64,000 nucleotides of DNA, taken from Sthenelais limicola. Taxonomy: Eukaryota; Annelida; Polychaeta; Phyllodocida; Sigalionidae. Position numbers and translations under genes: made by a program. The stretch covers positions 38,700,298 to 38,764,297 of the forward strand of contig OW804097.1 in assembly GCA_942159475.1 (NCBI GenBank), in the 5' to 3' direction. Positions 1 through 11,762 of this stretch are shown piece by piece; the stretch's first letter is position 1, and each line of letters opens with the position of its first letter. The notes beneath the pieces are model-generated. The model ran no database searches. It was not told where the DNA came from and saw only the letters and a program-made list of their open reading frames with translations.

Positions 1-170
1 AATCTAGAACATGTAAGTAAATCATGTAAAATGTTCTGAAGCTAGTAGCAAATAGATGGACTAGCAAGCATCATCGTATCTTCTAAAGCTATTTCTTATG
101 ATCGACTGAAACCACACCCACAATTAAAAGTAACTTGGATGATGCCGTTTTTTTAATGCTAGTAAATATA

Positions 171-222
171 ATGTGTCACAGGAAAATGAGTCCCATGTCG
201 CAAAGAAATTGGATTTTGAGAT
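171..222 (+). repeat. Dispersed repeat end, family R1, copy 1
   Basis: About 50 bp recur at 881-930 on the same strand and at 511-549 and 44724-44773 on the opposite strand. The shared core reads roughly TGTGTYACAGGAAAATRAGT followed by a CAAGTCGCAAA-like segment, and three of the four copies then continue to TTTGAGAT. This copy and the inverted copy at 511-549 face each other, so 171-549 may be one short element with inverted ends. No coding sequence lies between them. The family is not recognised; a hAT-like MITE terminus is a guess. Confidence 0.5.
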
Positions 223-510
223 ACCAGCATATTTGAAACGATGAGACAAAAGCTGAGTCCAATGACGGCAAATATAAGGACACCTAATAAGTACTTCTAT
301 ATTTGTCTATGCATGAAAGAAAGTTAGCACTGATTCTTGATGGTCAATCGCTAATATAGTAGTTAAATATATTCCTTGAGATAACCTCAGATATACACAA
401 ATATATTCAATACACGGTCTTCACATTTGGCACACGTATTTATGCTACTAAGCACCCCGATTATGAGAACATTGTGAGCAAGGGTTCGTGTGAATCAATT
501 ACTTTGAACA

Positions 511-549
511 ATATAAATTTTGCGACTTGTGACTAATTTTGTTGTAAAG
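511..549 (-). repeat. Dispersed repeat end, family R1, copy 2 (inverted)
   Basis: Read on the minus strand, this segment gives the R1 core (ACAAAATTAGTCACAAGTCG followed by CAAA). It is inverted relative to copy 1 at 171-222, which is what the far end of a short inverted-repeat element would look like. It is more diverged than the others and lacks the TTTGAGAT continuation. Confidence 0.4.
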
Positions 550-880
550 ATGTTCATACATTATAATCATCGATAGTCGTAGTGAATGAGTCGGGGAAAT
601 GGCCGCAGTATACCATATCTTGCCCAATTGTTTTAAACAGCCAAATTGAACGTCGTAGACTCATTTTCTTTAATCTATTCCCTTTCTGAGAGAAAGGGCT
701 CTCTGTGGGACCCACAAAGGTCAAACTACTTCTCCGAGGGCAATGAATATGCACATGTTTTTTCCTGTCTATGTTCAGGTCTTCACATTTAAACTTTTTA
801 CCATTTTCCCACTATGAATAGAAACAATCTCGACAACTCCCTCTGGCGTTTGGAATGTCAGTGAGGCAGTAGAAAATGCG

Positions 881-930
881 ATGTGTTTCAGGAAAATGAG
901 TTACAAGTCGCAAAAAATGGAGTTTGAGAT
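881..930 (+). repeat. Dispersed repeat end, family R1, copy 3
   Basis: It has the same core as 171-222 (ATGTGTTTCAGGAAAATGAG, then TTACAAGTCGCAAA), ending in GTTTGAGAT. No inverted partner is visible immediately downstream. Confidence 0.5.
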
Positions 931-1737
931 TTATTTATTTTTAATAAATTTATTTCTCAAACTTTCCAACAATGTGGTATTTCTCATTTCAAGAAAGGAA
1001 AAAATAAGACACTACATCAAGGATAAATTATATCGCAAACAAAGAACAAAAGTAGAGGTCACTCATCATCGCTATAACTGAAAAGAAGAAAGAGTAATTC
1101 TTAAAATGTCACAGCCTGTATCAAAATATTTCAAACAAACCAACTATCAGAAACTAAACATTTTTCGTTTACAAAACAAAAACAAAAACGTCCAGGACAT
1201 TTCCCCATTATAACATATAGCTTTCAGTCTTCATGACACAGGGGAAGAGTGGAATTATCCTCACTGCAAACTGGGATTTGGGTTGTCTGGAGTCTGGACA
1301 CTTGCATGCCGTCCGAATACTACACTATCATAACATTGAATAGTATACACTCTCCACAGTGAAACTGTGAAACGGAAACACCCAACAGAATCAAAACAAA
1401 TGAAAATCTAAGCTACATCCATATAATAATTATACGGGTAGAGCAATTTCTACGAAAAGAGGTAGAAAAGAGGGGTTTCTTTGTGTCACATGTTCTCGGA
1501 ATTTGTTGTTTAACAAACCATTTTTCTTATCTGTAGAGGTCCGTCCATCCTCTCCAGAGGTCGTCGTATGTGGTTTGTGAAGGTATCTGGGGTGAAAATG
1601 TTGATTTGAAGCCCTTTTTAGTTTTTTTAGTTGTGTTCTATACAACTATTTTTGGCCCGGGAAAGCCCCTGTTAGGAACTGAAAGAGATTGACGTCATGC
1701 CTCTCCCAACTGTGGCAATGTGGCATTCCCTAGCAAC

Positions 1738-2072
1738 GGGAGAGAGAGGGAGGGAGAGGGAGGAAGGGAAAGGGAGGGAGGGGAAAGGGTGGGAGAGAAC
1801 GAAAGAAGCAGAGGGACAGAGTGCGAGGGACAGGGTGGGGAAATAGGAGAGGGGGAGGGGAGGGAAAGAAGAGGGGGAGGGAAAAGAGGGGAGAGAGAGG
1901 ATGTAGGGGAAGGGAGAGAGGGGAGGGAGAGAAAGCAAGGAGGGGGAGCATGAGGAAGAGGGGAGGGAGAGGGGGAATCGGAGATGGGGTTGGAAAAGAA
2001 AAACAGGTATGACAAACAGAGAAGAGGGTGGGGGAAGAGAAGGAGGGGGAAGTGTGGGGAGAGAGGGGGACC
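1738..2072 (+). repeat. Polypurine (G/A) tract
   Basis: About 330 bp of almost pure purine on the plus strand, made of irregular GGGA, GAGA and GGAG blocks. Several overlapping open frames here (Glu/Gly/Arg-rich forward, Ser/Pro/Leu-rich reverse) are by-products of base composition. Such homopurine tracts can form triplex (H-DNA) or G-quadruplex structures. Confidence 0.85.
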
Positions 2073-2845
2073 GTCCGGAGGACGGATACTATGCTAGTAT
2101 ATATGTATATGTACCCATATTTTCCCACATTTCTTTGAAATCCTTATGTAGATAAGTGTTGTTAAAATTCTCCCCTGACTATAACTTATTTCAAAAGTAA
2201 TTCTTTTGATGAGAGATATTATTCCATGCTAGATGTTGGGTGTGGTACTTACCTATTTATTTTTCCTTTTTTTTTTAAAACATATTTTTATTTCGACAAA
2301 CAATTCCACACACGTGGTACGTTTCAAGTCATTGAGAGGGCAAATATGAGTGAAGGTTTACAGTAATAAGAAATAAACTATACAATTACAGTTAAGTCAA
2401 AGAGAGCAGTTATTTACGCGATTTTCATTAATCAGAAAAGTCAAGGCCACATAAGGCTTATACAGAGATACAAAGCGAACTACAATTATTCTATCACAAG
2501 TGATAGTCAGTTATATACACAACATACAATATGAGACAAACAGTTTTTTTTGTACATTTTTTGCCGTCTAAAAGTGAATGCATATAATCTATCCGCAGTA
2601 ATAAAACAACGAGGTTTCCATTCCTTATTACCAGTTGGTTTCAATAAGTCAGACTCATGATAATATACTGTTGTCTGTATGACAGATTAACAGCCTTAAT
2701 ATCACAAATATAAGCAATAATTATTGCATTGATGAGTGGTTATGAAAGATGATATCAATTTAATAAGATGTATGTGGTTTGGTCAGACAAAACATGAAAA
2801 TATGGTATGATTGTCTAATATACGCATTTATTTACATGTGCATTC

Positions 2846-2947
2846 ATTAAAAGATTAATGACCGACTTGGAGGGGCTGCAGATGCACTGTTTGGTGTATA
2901 ATAACGCACAAACAGTGCTCGAAATAGAGGTCATTAATCCTTTTAAT
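2846..2947. mobile_element. Short foldback (MITE-like) element, family R2, copy 1
   Basis: The ends are inverted repeats: ATTAAAAGATTAATGACC at 2846 and GGTCATTAATCCTTTTAAT at 2929-2947. Inside, GCACTGTTT (2884-2892) pairs with AAACAGTGC (2910-2918), so much of the 102 bp can fold as a hairpin. The segment containing GAGGGGCTGC and CTGTTTGGTGTATAAT recurs at 23.6-23.8 kb (inverted) and at 29711-29795, so this is a dispersed family. It has no coding capacity. Confidence 0.6.
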
Positions 2948-2963
2948 CTCTGGTTGTTATAGC

Positions 2964-2989
2964 AACGATCCTGTAGCTATAGGATCGTT
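2964..2989. repeat. Perfect 9-bp inverted repeat (hairpin)
   Basis: AACGATCCT at 2964-2972 and AGGATCGTT at 2981-2989 are exact reverse complements separated by 8 bp. It lies just outside the R2 foldback element. Function unknown; it may be a remnant of a neighbouring MITE. Confidence 0.5.
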
Positions 2990-2999
2990 CGTTATAGGC

Positions 3000-5455
3000 T
3001 TTCAAGGCAATTGAGATATGCTGATTGTTTTTGACAACATTGCTGCTACATATTTAATTGCATCTCAGAAATGGAACAAAGGGATTGTCGAGGCAGAACT
3101 TATTTGCCTATAGCAGGTCTCCCCAACATTGTCTCCAGATTTTAAGACAAGCGAAAATTCGATGCTGTGCAAATGTCAACCTAATTAATGCTTTAAAATA
3201 ACGAATATATTTTACATCAGAGAAATGCAATTTCCATGTATACATGCGCAAAATGTCAAATCTTAATGATGCATTTTTAAATTCTTTGACATATGGAAGT
3301 CCCTTTCTCTTTCGTTTATTTCTTAGGGGTGGGGTGGGAGGGGGGAGGTACCTTTCAACACTTCTAAAGCTGGGAATAGATTAACATGATGATTCATTTA
3401 TGAAATAATGGCATACATCTCATAATAGGGGACTTGCGTGTGCCCCATGCATGGAAGATTGAGCTGGGGTAGATGAATGTGGCTTTAAGGGTATGTGGCT
3501 GTGTCGATAACCTCTTCCTCTCCAGGCAGGGTCACTCCTCTACACTAAGTTACACACTGGCTAGGGTGGATGGGACAACCCCTCTAGTCTAGTGTATCTA
3601 GTGTATCTAGTGTATCTGGTATTTCGACATAGTCATGCTTAAAATTTCACCTGATAAAGATTTAAAAAGTCACCCTTGATCGTGTTATTCGATTTAATGA
3701 GTTGTCCATGCCAATGTTCATCCAATGGCCACTCGTCCATTTTAGCAAATATTTGAATATCATATTCAAACAGAATCTGTAACAACCTGCACTGTAACTG
3801 AGATGCACAGTGGCACATGTAAATCCTCTCTCGATAACATGGCAATGTATTCAAGATCTGGTCCAATAAATTTATATCCACTTTGCCAGGTTATGTCGAC
3901 TATGTGCTCGAGGACACAGTATGATATAAAAATAACAAATTTATCACGACTGCTGATTGTTACCCCATTATTATTTACCATGCATTCATAATTCATAAGT
4001 AAGATATATTATTGTAAGTTAATTTGTTAGGTATTCAAATTCAGAAGGATTAGATTAAACACTTTTGGCAAGCGAAGTTTAAGAATATTTTTCTATACAA
4101 ACGGTAATATTCTAAGTTTTTTCACGAATGCCTCCAAGAAATATTTTCATGAAATATTTATAGCAAACTTCTCACCGCCAACAGATAATGAAAACGATGC
4201 CCCAAGGGTCGAGTCAGTTTCGTTCTCGATCGAGGATGCTTACCAACCTAAAAGCTACCATTGGCATTTAAATATTAATATTACATTAATAATTATGTAG
4301 CCAATTTCTATTGATTTCATAATATTTTAGAGGCGGCTGCCGATCCTTCTGGTGTTATTGGCCGCAAAAGCGCGGAGACTTTCTTCCGTAAAAGCCATAC
4401 TATTAGCCGACGAAATACTCCAGCATAATATCCTCATCTCGAGCGGAATTCAACTTGAATCAATGTAAAATAAAACAATGATTTGAACAATCATCTTCAA
4501 ATATAAACAGCGGTTTTACTAATCAAAAACTACACTATATTCTAGGGTTATTTTTGAGTCCTAGGAATATAGGGCATTTTGATGTGTTTATTCATTTCTC
4601 AAATCTCTTTGATTAAGTCAATACTGTTACTTGTATGCATGGATAGAACTGTTCAAAACCTCTGGATATTACAATGGGTAATCTATTTTGAGATAGACAA
4701 TCTACCATATACTTGGTCGACAGTGCATGCCCTATGTTTGACCCAAATTGGCGAGACTAATCCATGAAATCTAAAACGTATCCATACAGAAAAGGACACA
4801 TACTGTATGCACTTTTTCTGAGACAATCCAATGTCTAATGATAAGATATTTTGCGATGAATGGATATTATTCTACTCACAAAAATATTATTCTACTCAAA
4901 AAACTATCAATTGCCTAACTATTCTTACTCCATTTAATCCATTTCTTACGCCAACATAAATCTTCATCAAAACATTAGGAAGCGCTTACAAGTACCCCTG
5001 CTCCAATAATCCATTTAAATCACCAGCTGACCACCAAAAATCCATTGCCTGGAAGGTAAACATGTCCGATTACTTGTATAAATTATAAAACACCCCTTGG
5101 CACAGTTTCCATAGAGCACCCGGATGTATCAAATTATCATTGATCTATAAATGAGATATCCAGTTACCATGGTGAGCTATGGAGGAGTCATTATTCCTCC
5201 TGCTCATTATCCCTCTCGTCCTCCTCCCCCTCCTACTCCCCCTCCTCTAATTTTGAAGATTTACTGAGGCCGACTACTAATGATGATTAATAGAGGGTTG
5301 CATAAGCTGAAAACACAAACAAGCTCCCGGCGGAGTAATGTATAATAATTGGTGATGTTTATAGCCCACCGTGCAAGTGTAATGGTATCCTTAACTCTTG
5401 GGGGACCTCCAGGGAGGCATCCTGAAGTTTCTTGAGTTTGTTGGCGGTTGGGTGA
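3000..5455. other. Gene-free stretch
   Basis: Nothing coding can be supported. A 9-bp unit CTAGTGTAT is repeated about three times near 3590-3618. Short open frames around 3640-4000 overlap each other on both strands and show no protein-like composition. Confidence 0.5.
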
Positions 5456-5458
5456 AGG

Positions 5459-5570
5459 TGGGGGGGGGGATGGGAAGGTATAGGGCTGGGGCTGGGGGCT
5501 GGGGGCTGGGGGCTGGGGGCTGGGGGCTGGGGGCTAGGAACTGGGGGCTGGGGGCTGGGGGCTGGGGAGG
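5459..5570 (+). repeat. G-rich 7-bp minisatellite (CTGGGGG)n
   Basis: A G9 run and a G-rich leader are followed by about a dozen CTGGGGG units, with a CTAGGAA interruption near 5533-5541. The G runs of four to five at regular spacing fit the G-quadruplex pattern on the plus strand. The Gly/Trp/Leu-rich forward reading here is a repeat artefact. Confidence 0.85.
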
Positions 5571-5719
5571 GGAGGAGGAAGGGGAGGCTGAGGCCTCTGT
5601 TTGGAGCCTCCTCCCCCTTCTATGGAAGTATCTAACACAAAACTAAATATATAGAAATAAATAAGATTTTGAAAGAAACACAACTCCCTCCACCTCCACC
5701 ACACGCACACATACTCCAT

Positions 5720-8405
5720 GAATATGCTGAATTGGTTGGTTCAGGTCCACTCTAGTATAACATAGATAAAATTGAGGATCCAACAGATCAAAATGAATAA
5801 CTTTTGTTATCAAGTAGGAGCATGATGTTAGATTAAGTTGCTTTATTATTCAAGGGTTGTCAGGAAGGCCTGCTTAGCAGATGACACAAACCCTTTTTTG
5901 ATATATTGTTTCGTATGTATCAATTTGTATCAGAATGAATATCCTATACATAATATATATCACCAGAAAGCGGCTTTACCCATGCCTGGAGTGAAAAATG
6001 GTGATATAGCTGGAACGTACATCTTTTTCGCCAAGTGCACTCTATCAAAACCTTTAACCACATTTATATATATCAACATAGGTCTTTGTTCATTCTGGTC
6101 ATACTGGTGAATGATCACTACAACAAAATGAAAATCAATAATGCTGCCTAACAATGTATTGCAAATAGCATTAATTTCCATATATATTTCTTTTTGTTTA
6201 AGTCTCTTTATTCAGGGATAATATATATGCTATATATATTGTATATTTTCAAAGTGCACTTTTCGCACCAAGGAGAAAATGGACAAAGTAGTGACCAACA
6301 TAGCTGCCCACACTTCTCTATGAGTTCATTTAGAAGTCTTAAGTTATGTCTTATGTTATAATGTAAATGAGAATACATATTTAACAATGATTATTCCGAG
6401 GTAAGCTGTCTACAAATGAAGAAATTCACGTGTCTTTTTAAGTTTTATCTTGAATTTTGGATCCAACAAATCAAAATGAATCTGTTCGTCCTCCATTATG
6501 AAGATTGTTACTTACTAAGCTGGCCCATTAAGTAAGTAAGTACATAATTCACTTCCTACACAGGCCCTACTTTTGTTATTCACTAATTCACTAAACTCGC
6601 AAATGTAATTCTCCCTTTGGAATTCACCAGACCATGGTTACTGATGATACATTACATGTTCTAAGGTTTATTCTAACACAAAATATAATATAAACCAAAC
6701 TAACTGAGAGATGAATAACACATTGCAGCTAAGCGGAAAATACGTAGGCCTAGTTAAAGAAGCCAGAGAAATAACCATATATAATTTAAGTCATTTCCCA
6801 CTTGTATGAGCGGACTTATTAGATAATTCAATAACCACACACAGTGAGGGAATACGTTCATAATTAATATATATGTTACCCATATTTAACAATTCGGACT
6901 TTGCTCTATATGTGAGGATTTACATTGAACCTGGAAACAGAAGTGTCTTATTCCTTTTGTATAATAAAGAGCAGCTACTACTTCCTTCAATCGATCAATT
7001 ATGAGACCCTTAACTCTTAACTAAATTTTCAGTATCAATTATCAATCAAGCTTTTTAGAAAGCAGATTATTATTTATGTCCCCCATGGATTACCAATTTA
7101 CAGATAGCCATCGATACATTAGGAATCGAATACCCATGTCAAAAGAGAGACATCAATTCATTTATCCATCCACACTATTAATCCATTAATTAATTGAAAA
7201 TATAAAGGTTTTGTAAGCGTTCGTGCAAGATCAAATTATAACATAATTGCAGCATCAATTCAATTAGTTGAATCCATTAGAATAAGAGCTGCTGAAGTTC
7301 CTGTAAAAGATTTCCCAGACATGTTGAAATCGGTTTCCCTTGTATTGTTCTGCCGAGTCAAGTAAAATGTGTTATGCCCAATATGAAGGCACCACTAATG
7401 GTCATGTTTCACATCATAAATTTGAAATTTAAATCTACATTCTCAGATCATTAGTGAAAAAGAACACTAGGCCGTTTTGGGAGATGATAATTTATTATCA
7501 AAATGTACAATTCTGTTTGATATAGAAATGGTCTGTAAAATATTCTTTAGTTGAGATTAAAGTTGATAATTATGTTGTTGACAACATGATATTGCAAAGA
7601 AGTTCGAGTTATTAAATGTTTGGGATACAGTTGGGGACGTTTGGAGTTTGGTGGTTGTAGTAGAAATCATCATTGTTACGCTGTCTATTTCTCATTTAAT
7701 ATCTTGTATTGAAATTGTTATTGCACCTTGTTACATTAAGTCACACTGTTGTCTTGGCATACTGATTCATTCATACTATTTTATCTATTTTACATCGACG
7801 AAAATGTTGTTTTATTGGGAAGTCTATACTGAAAGTGTTAAAGAGAGACTTATTACTGATTATTACTGATATGACATTGATAATGACATTGGAACATGTT
7901 GTAGTTTTCATTCACTTTTAATTTACATATATGTGCAGAACACAATAAAATTCAATCTTTTACCCCATGGAAGCGTTTTCCTTTTCCTTGGCGGGGAAAA
8001 GGCTTGTCAATCATATCTCCACACGTCCTCGCTTTTGACATGAGACCTACTTTGTCCCGCCTCTTGATATGACGTCCATCCAAGGGAATGGTGCATTGGA
8101 CACCACCGTGTCTTTTTACTTTTAAAAAATGGATTGAAAACGGATCAGTTTTACGGGCAAATGGTGAGGTTGGTTGGACATGCCCTTAGGACAAGGAAAT
8201 AATACGAGAATCCAACCGGTTTGATTTACGATAGGTTCTCATGACTCACGGGGAACATATTACAAATTGTGTTTGGGCGTTTGGACAGCCCATGGGACTC
8301 ATTTTTTCTTTTGAATAAATCTGTAGGATTTCAATGAAAAAAACGCTCAAACAAAGTGTTTTCTGCCCGATAATGACCGCGGTGTTATTGCGTTTCGTGG
8401 AACCT
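5720..8405. other. Gene-free stretch
   Basis: AT-rich sequence with no recognisable gene, RNA or element. Open frames at 5838-6110 and 7648-7869 are hydrophobic, AT-driven and unsupported by splice sites or similarity I can recognise. Confidence 0.5.
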
Positions 8406-8409
8406 CGAT

Positions 8410-8438
8410 CCCCCCCCCCCCCCCACACACACACACCC
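8410..8438 (+). repeat. Poly-C followed by (CA)n microsatellite
   Basis: A run of about 15 C directly precedes about seven CA dinucleotides. Simple sequence only. Confidence 0.8.
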
Positions 8439-8439
8439 T

Positions 8440-10090
8440 AAAATTGAGCTGAATTGTGCAGTGATTTATACAAAGCAATACTTTATGCAGATTTAAATTT
8501 TAAACAAGTCTTACTTTTGTCACTTGCGCTCAGCTCTGCTTTCCTTTTATCGTTCCCCATGTAAAACAGCCAGCCCGCTGGGACATGGCCTGATTCCCAA
8601 CTAGCAGGCTCTCATCAAAGATTTACTTTTATGTTTCCGAGTAACCTCTCCTTACTTATAGTGGAATAAAACTGGCCCGTTTGTGTGAGTGCCAAACGGA
8701 ATGAACCAGAAATGAAAAAGGCCTTTCTCAAAAGAGGAGCCAAATTTCAGAAGGGGATGTTTCCTTTTGACGAGGAATGGATTAAGGGGTCATATCAGGC
8801 TATTGCGTGACTCACAAACGTATTTATATGCAACTGGTCGCCATCTTCTCTTATTGTTTATCTCTTAATGTTTATATAATTAATACAGGGGAGCTTTGGA
8901 ATTAAATCAATTTCTCATCAGACTAAGCTGAAAAGGGTAAATATTTGTTAAATTGCAAAATTAATTCGGTACATCAAACACTGATATATTGTATATAACT
9001 AATGAACTGTATCTATTGAAACTAAATTAACATGTGCTTACTAAAATACGGGGGGGGGGATTGTGTGTCTACTGTAAAACAATGCATATCAAATAGAGGT
9101 ACATGGTAGTGTTGGCAACATAACTTTATTGTATGAGAAGAATTAATTAGGATGTCAATAATTCAATGCATTAAGAATGGGGTTACTTCAGCAAGATAAA
9201 CAAACCGGTTCACAAGATTCACAAAGTTCTCAAAGCTTGGGAATAAAGTTAGCCTGAGGCATTATTGGAGATACTGAATTGGAATCTGTAGGACAGGGTC
9301 AACATGTGAGGCTTTCGTTGAGGCATTGGGTGATATTTCCAGATAAAGCATGGATCTTATAGCGATATGGCCTTTACGGAAATGAAGACACATAGTACAC
9401 ATATTATAAGATGACAAATAATGGCATGCCATGGCTAGAAGGGGCACTTCTCAAGATACCAGTCATGCTTCGAGTGTCGAGAAAGAAGGGATAAAATGGA
9501 TAGTAAGTTTGGAGCTTTCATTGAAGCACTCATTCCAACTCTACAGGGATCAGTGATTCAGGGCATCACAACAGTCAATCCTAAACATCTGTGCTTCATC
9601 TATGTTTAATATCATACTCGTAGGAATAATTAGAATCATGAGTGGACTAATAGAATTGAATTGTGCACAAATAGCAGTGTTCAAAGAGCAGTGATAACTG
9701 CCCAGCAGCTAGAAGAGATGGTACATCAATATGAGCAGTCTAGTAAAACATTCTGCAACATGCTCTGGAGTGGTTAGTGTACTAAACCCAGGAGCTGATA
9801 AAAAGGTAAATAGGCCACTGGAAAAACATCATGTAGCAATAGGGAGGGTAAGTTGTCCACGGCAACATTGTTTTGAGTCGTGTTACTGCACCAGTCTGAT
9901 TGACAAAACTCCCATAGGCTCAGGGTGCAGCATTGCGGACATTGTGATTCTCTCTTCTTTCATCATTTTCGTTTCATAGAGCCTTCAGGCTGCTGTTTAT
10001 TGAGCAAACATATTGAGCGAAAACAGAAAAGGAAGAAATATAGATTCATGAAATAGTGAAGTTACATTGAAGTTACAGAAAGGATCATTA
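8440..10090. other. Gene-free stretch before the gag relic
   Basis: No gene is visible. A G9 run sits near 9051. The region immediately preceding 10095 is the 3' side of the minus-strand gag-like relic, but I see no polymerase, integrase or recombinase sequence in it. Confidence 0.45.
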
Positions 10091-10094
10091 TAAT

Positions 10095-10244
10095 TTACAA
10101 AGTAGCACCGGAATAGTTAGAACCAGATTCCTGAACAGTTACGAATTCACCATGGCAACCGCCATAAACACAAGAATTTGTATTGTTAATTTCACCATCC
10201 GGAACAACACAACTTGTATCAATATTCTCACGAAGAGCCTCATC
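10095..10244 (-). other. In-frame extension beyond the gag-like stop, copy 1
   Basis: After the TAG at 10245-10247 the same frame stays open for 49 codons to TAA at 10095-10097, beginning Asp-Glu-Ala. The paralogue at 19.7 kb also has Asp-Glu directly after the same TAG. Both then contain a Val-Pro-(Asp/Glu)-Gly-Glu stretch. The codon-level match (GTT/GTC, CCG, GAT/GAA, GGT, GAA) is in the gag frame. This could be a readthrough product or the start of a second open frame in the ancestral element. Confidence 0.45.
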
Positions 10245-11196
10245 CTATTTAGAATTTGATGATTTGCTCGAACAAGATTTAGAACCATGTTCGAATGCAC
10301 CACACTTTTGACATTTATGTACATAACGACAACTCTGCATGGAGCAGCCATTTTCAGAGTTGAAATTGAAACAGATCCCTTTCTTCACAACATTAGCTTT
10401 AGACTCAACTTTTGCTGAACGCTTTGAATTTTCAAAGGAGAAATATCTGAGTATATCATCTTGACGAATGTCTTCAAACGCGGACAGTCCTACCCTGTTT
10501 GCACGAACAGAAGTGTCATAATCCAGACTCGCTTTTAGGGAATAGACACCACTTGCTGCCTTGTCAGACAATAATAAAGCATGTCGGAGAACCCCCTCGA
10601 TTTCTTCTTCCGGACGATTATCATCGAGCAATTTGATAGCAAGTCTAATGGTAATCGACAATAGTTTCTCTATACAATCCGCAGTCTCACCTTTAGGGAC
10701 CTCACGACTACGATCGAAAAGGTTTAGACGAACGGTCTCTTCCCCGGCTGTACGACCTGGCTCTCCGGCGAGGACCCCGCCCATCGCTAATTCGGTAAAT
10801 ATCACTGTCAACCGAAGAAGAAAGTGATTGGTCAGCTTCAGGATTATTGGTGCCGCCCCCAGACTCTTGAGACTTCTTCTCGTTGGATGATATGAAAGCC
10901 TTCACGATATCTTCCAATGCAGTCATTCATACGGCCATGTCGTCACCGCCCACCGCTCCACCAGGGCCAGAGGCAGACCTGCCCCCTTCCTTCTCGCTGC
11001 CTTTGCCATCAACTTTAGTTCCTTTACATTTCTTGCCAGTCGGCGGATCATGGAACTGCCCACACGTCTTGCAATTCCTAGGATTTATCTCGAAGGAAAT
11101 AAGGTTAGAACAACCAAAGTTCAAAATTTCCAATGTTGACACATGCAAATAGGTCTGATCGACCCGAGCGTGGAAGAAGGTGTGGCAGTTATACAA
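10245..11196 (-). pseudogene. Broken retrotransposon gag-like gene (copy 1)
   Basis: This is a minus-strand paralogue of the intact gene at 19690-20586. From the 5' side, a Cys-x2-Cys-x3-His-x7-Cys motif with a PTG core lies near 11065, followed by a Gly/Ser-rich linker. A TGA in frame at 10927-10929 is followed directly by ATG, and an Arg/Ser-rich segment follows. A frame change in a T-run near 10717-10720 leads into the conserved helical core (Tyr-Asp near 10515, then Phe-Glu-Asp-Ile-Arg). The gene ends with CCCH (C-x8-C-x4-C-x3-H) and C-x2-C-x4-H-x4-C zinc motifs. Such a layout suits nucleic-acid binding by a retroelement capsid/gag protein. Gag-like proteins with CCCH plus knuckle are, to my recollection, common in DIRS/Ngaro-type elements, but that assignment is inference. 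With one stop and one frameshift it cannot encode the full protein. Confidence 0.7.
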
Positions 11197-11330
11197 AATG
11201 TTCTAACTTTCCTGCGCTCCTATGACGTGGTTGACGACCGTACACAAACAACAAGTGGGCGGGGCCTCGTCGCAGCTATATGGCGGCAAGGTCTTGCCTA
11301 TACATATATTGGCATTTCGGTTTTATAATA
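11197..11330 (-). promoter_or_regulatory. Upstream region of gag copy 1, promoter-like
   Basis: This GC-richer segment lies upstream of the minus-strand gag relic. It contains CTATGACGTGG (11218-11228) and a GC-box-like GGGCGGGG near 11257. The intact copy has CTATGACGTCAG and GGGGGCG at comparable places, so the upstream region appears homologous. It may be a decayed element promoter. Confidence 0.3.
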
Positions 11331-11372
11331 ATTCACTCCCTAACTCTAAAAAAAGGACTTCTCTTTTGTGTA

Positions 11373-11402
11373 TAATATATATATATATATATATATGTGT
11401 GT
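11373..11402. repeat. (AT)n / (GT)n microsatellite
   Basis: About ten AT dinucleotides are followed by a few GT units. Simple repeat. Confidence 0.85.
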
Positions 11403-11553
11403 GTATAAAGTAAGGAATGGTGTAAAAATACACATAATGGTGGATGAGTAGTGAAGGAAGGGGGGAAGTCTATGGGGATTATTTATTTCCGATCAACACA
11501 TCAGTACAAGTGCGCAACTAATTTACATTAATTTGTTCACTGCTACCATGACA

Positions 11554-11762
11554 CTAAAGGGTGGTTTCCACTGGCTGTGGTAAGCTCTACGGGAAGCTTT
11601 GCGATGGTGCTGTGATGGTGAGAAGTGGCGAGGTCCTGTCTGCATTGCCAGTGAACCATGTATAGGCAGGACCTCGTCATTCCTCTCCACCTACAGAACC
11701 AGTACAAACACTCGCAAGGCTTACTGGAGAGCTTACCGCAGCCAGTGGAGACTCCCCTTTAG
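11554..11762. mobile_element. 209-bp foldback MITE
   Basis: The two halves are near reverse complements over almost their whole length. The left end CTAAAGGGTGGTTTCCACTG matches the reverse complement of the right end (CTAAAGGGGAGTCTCCACTG), and the match continues through GGCTGYGGTAAGCTCT. An inner GAGGTCCTG/CAGGACCTC pair extends the arms to about 90 bp. No open frame of note and no clear target-site duplication were found. The CTAAAGG-type ends resemble those of the element at 46736-46862 (CTAAAGGY), hinting at a shared, perhaps hAT-like, transposase. Confidence 0.75.

Larger units (their letters stand above)
223..1737. other. Gene-free stretch
   Basis: Apart from the R1 repeat pieces at 511-549 and 881-930, no feature can be supported. 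Open frames are short (under 75 codons), AT-rich and lack splice or start context. Confidence 0.5.

Noticed and set aside
1672..2128. Several overlapping frames rich in Ser/Pro/Leu (reverse) or Glu/Gly/Arg (forward)
   Set aside because: They all lie on the polypurine tract, and their composition is fully explained by it.
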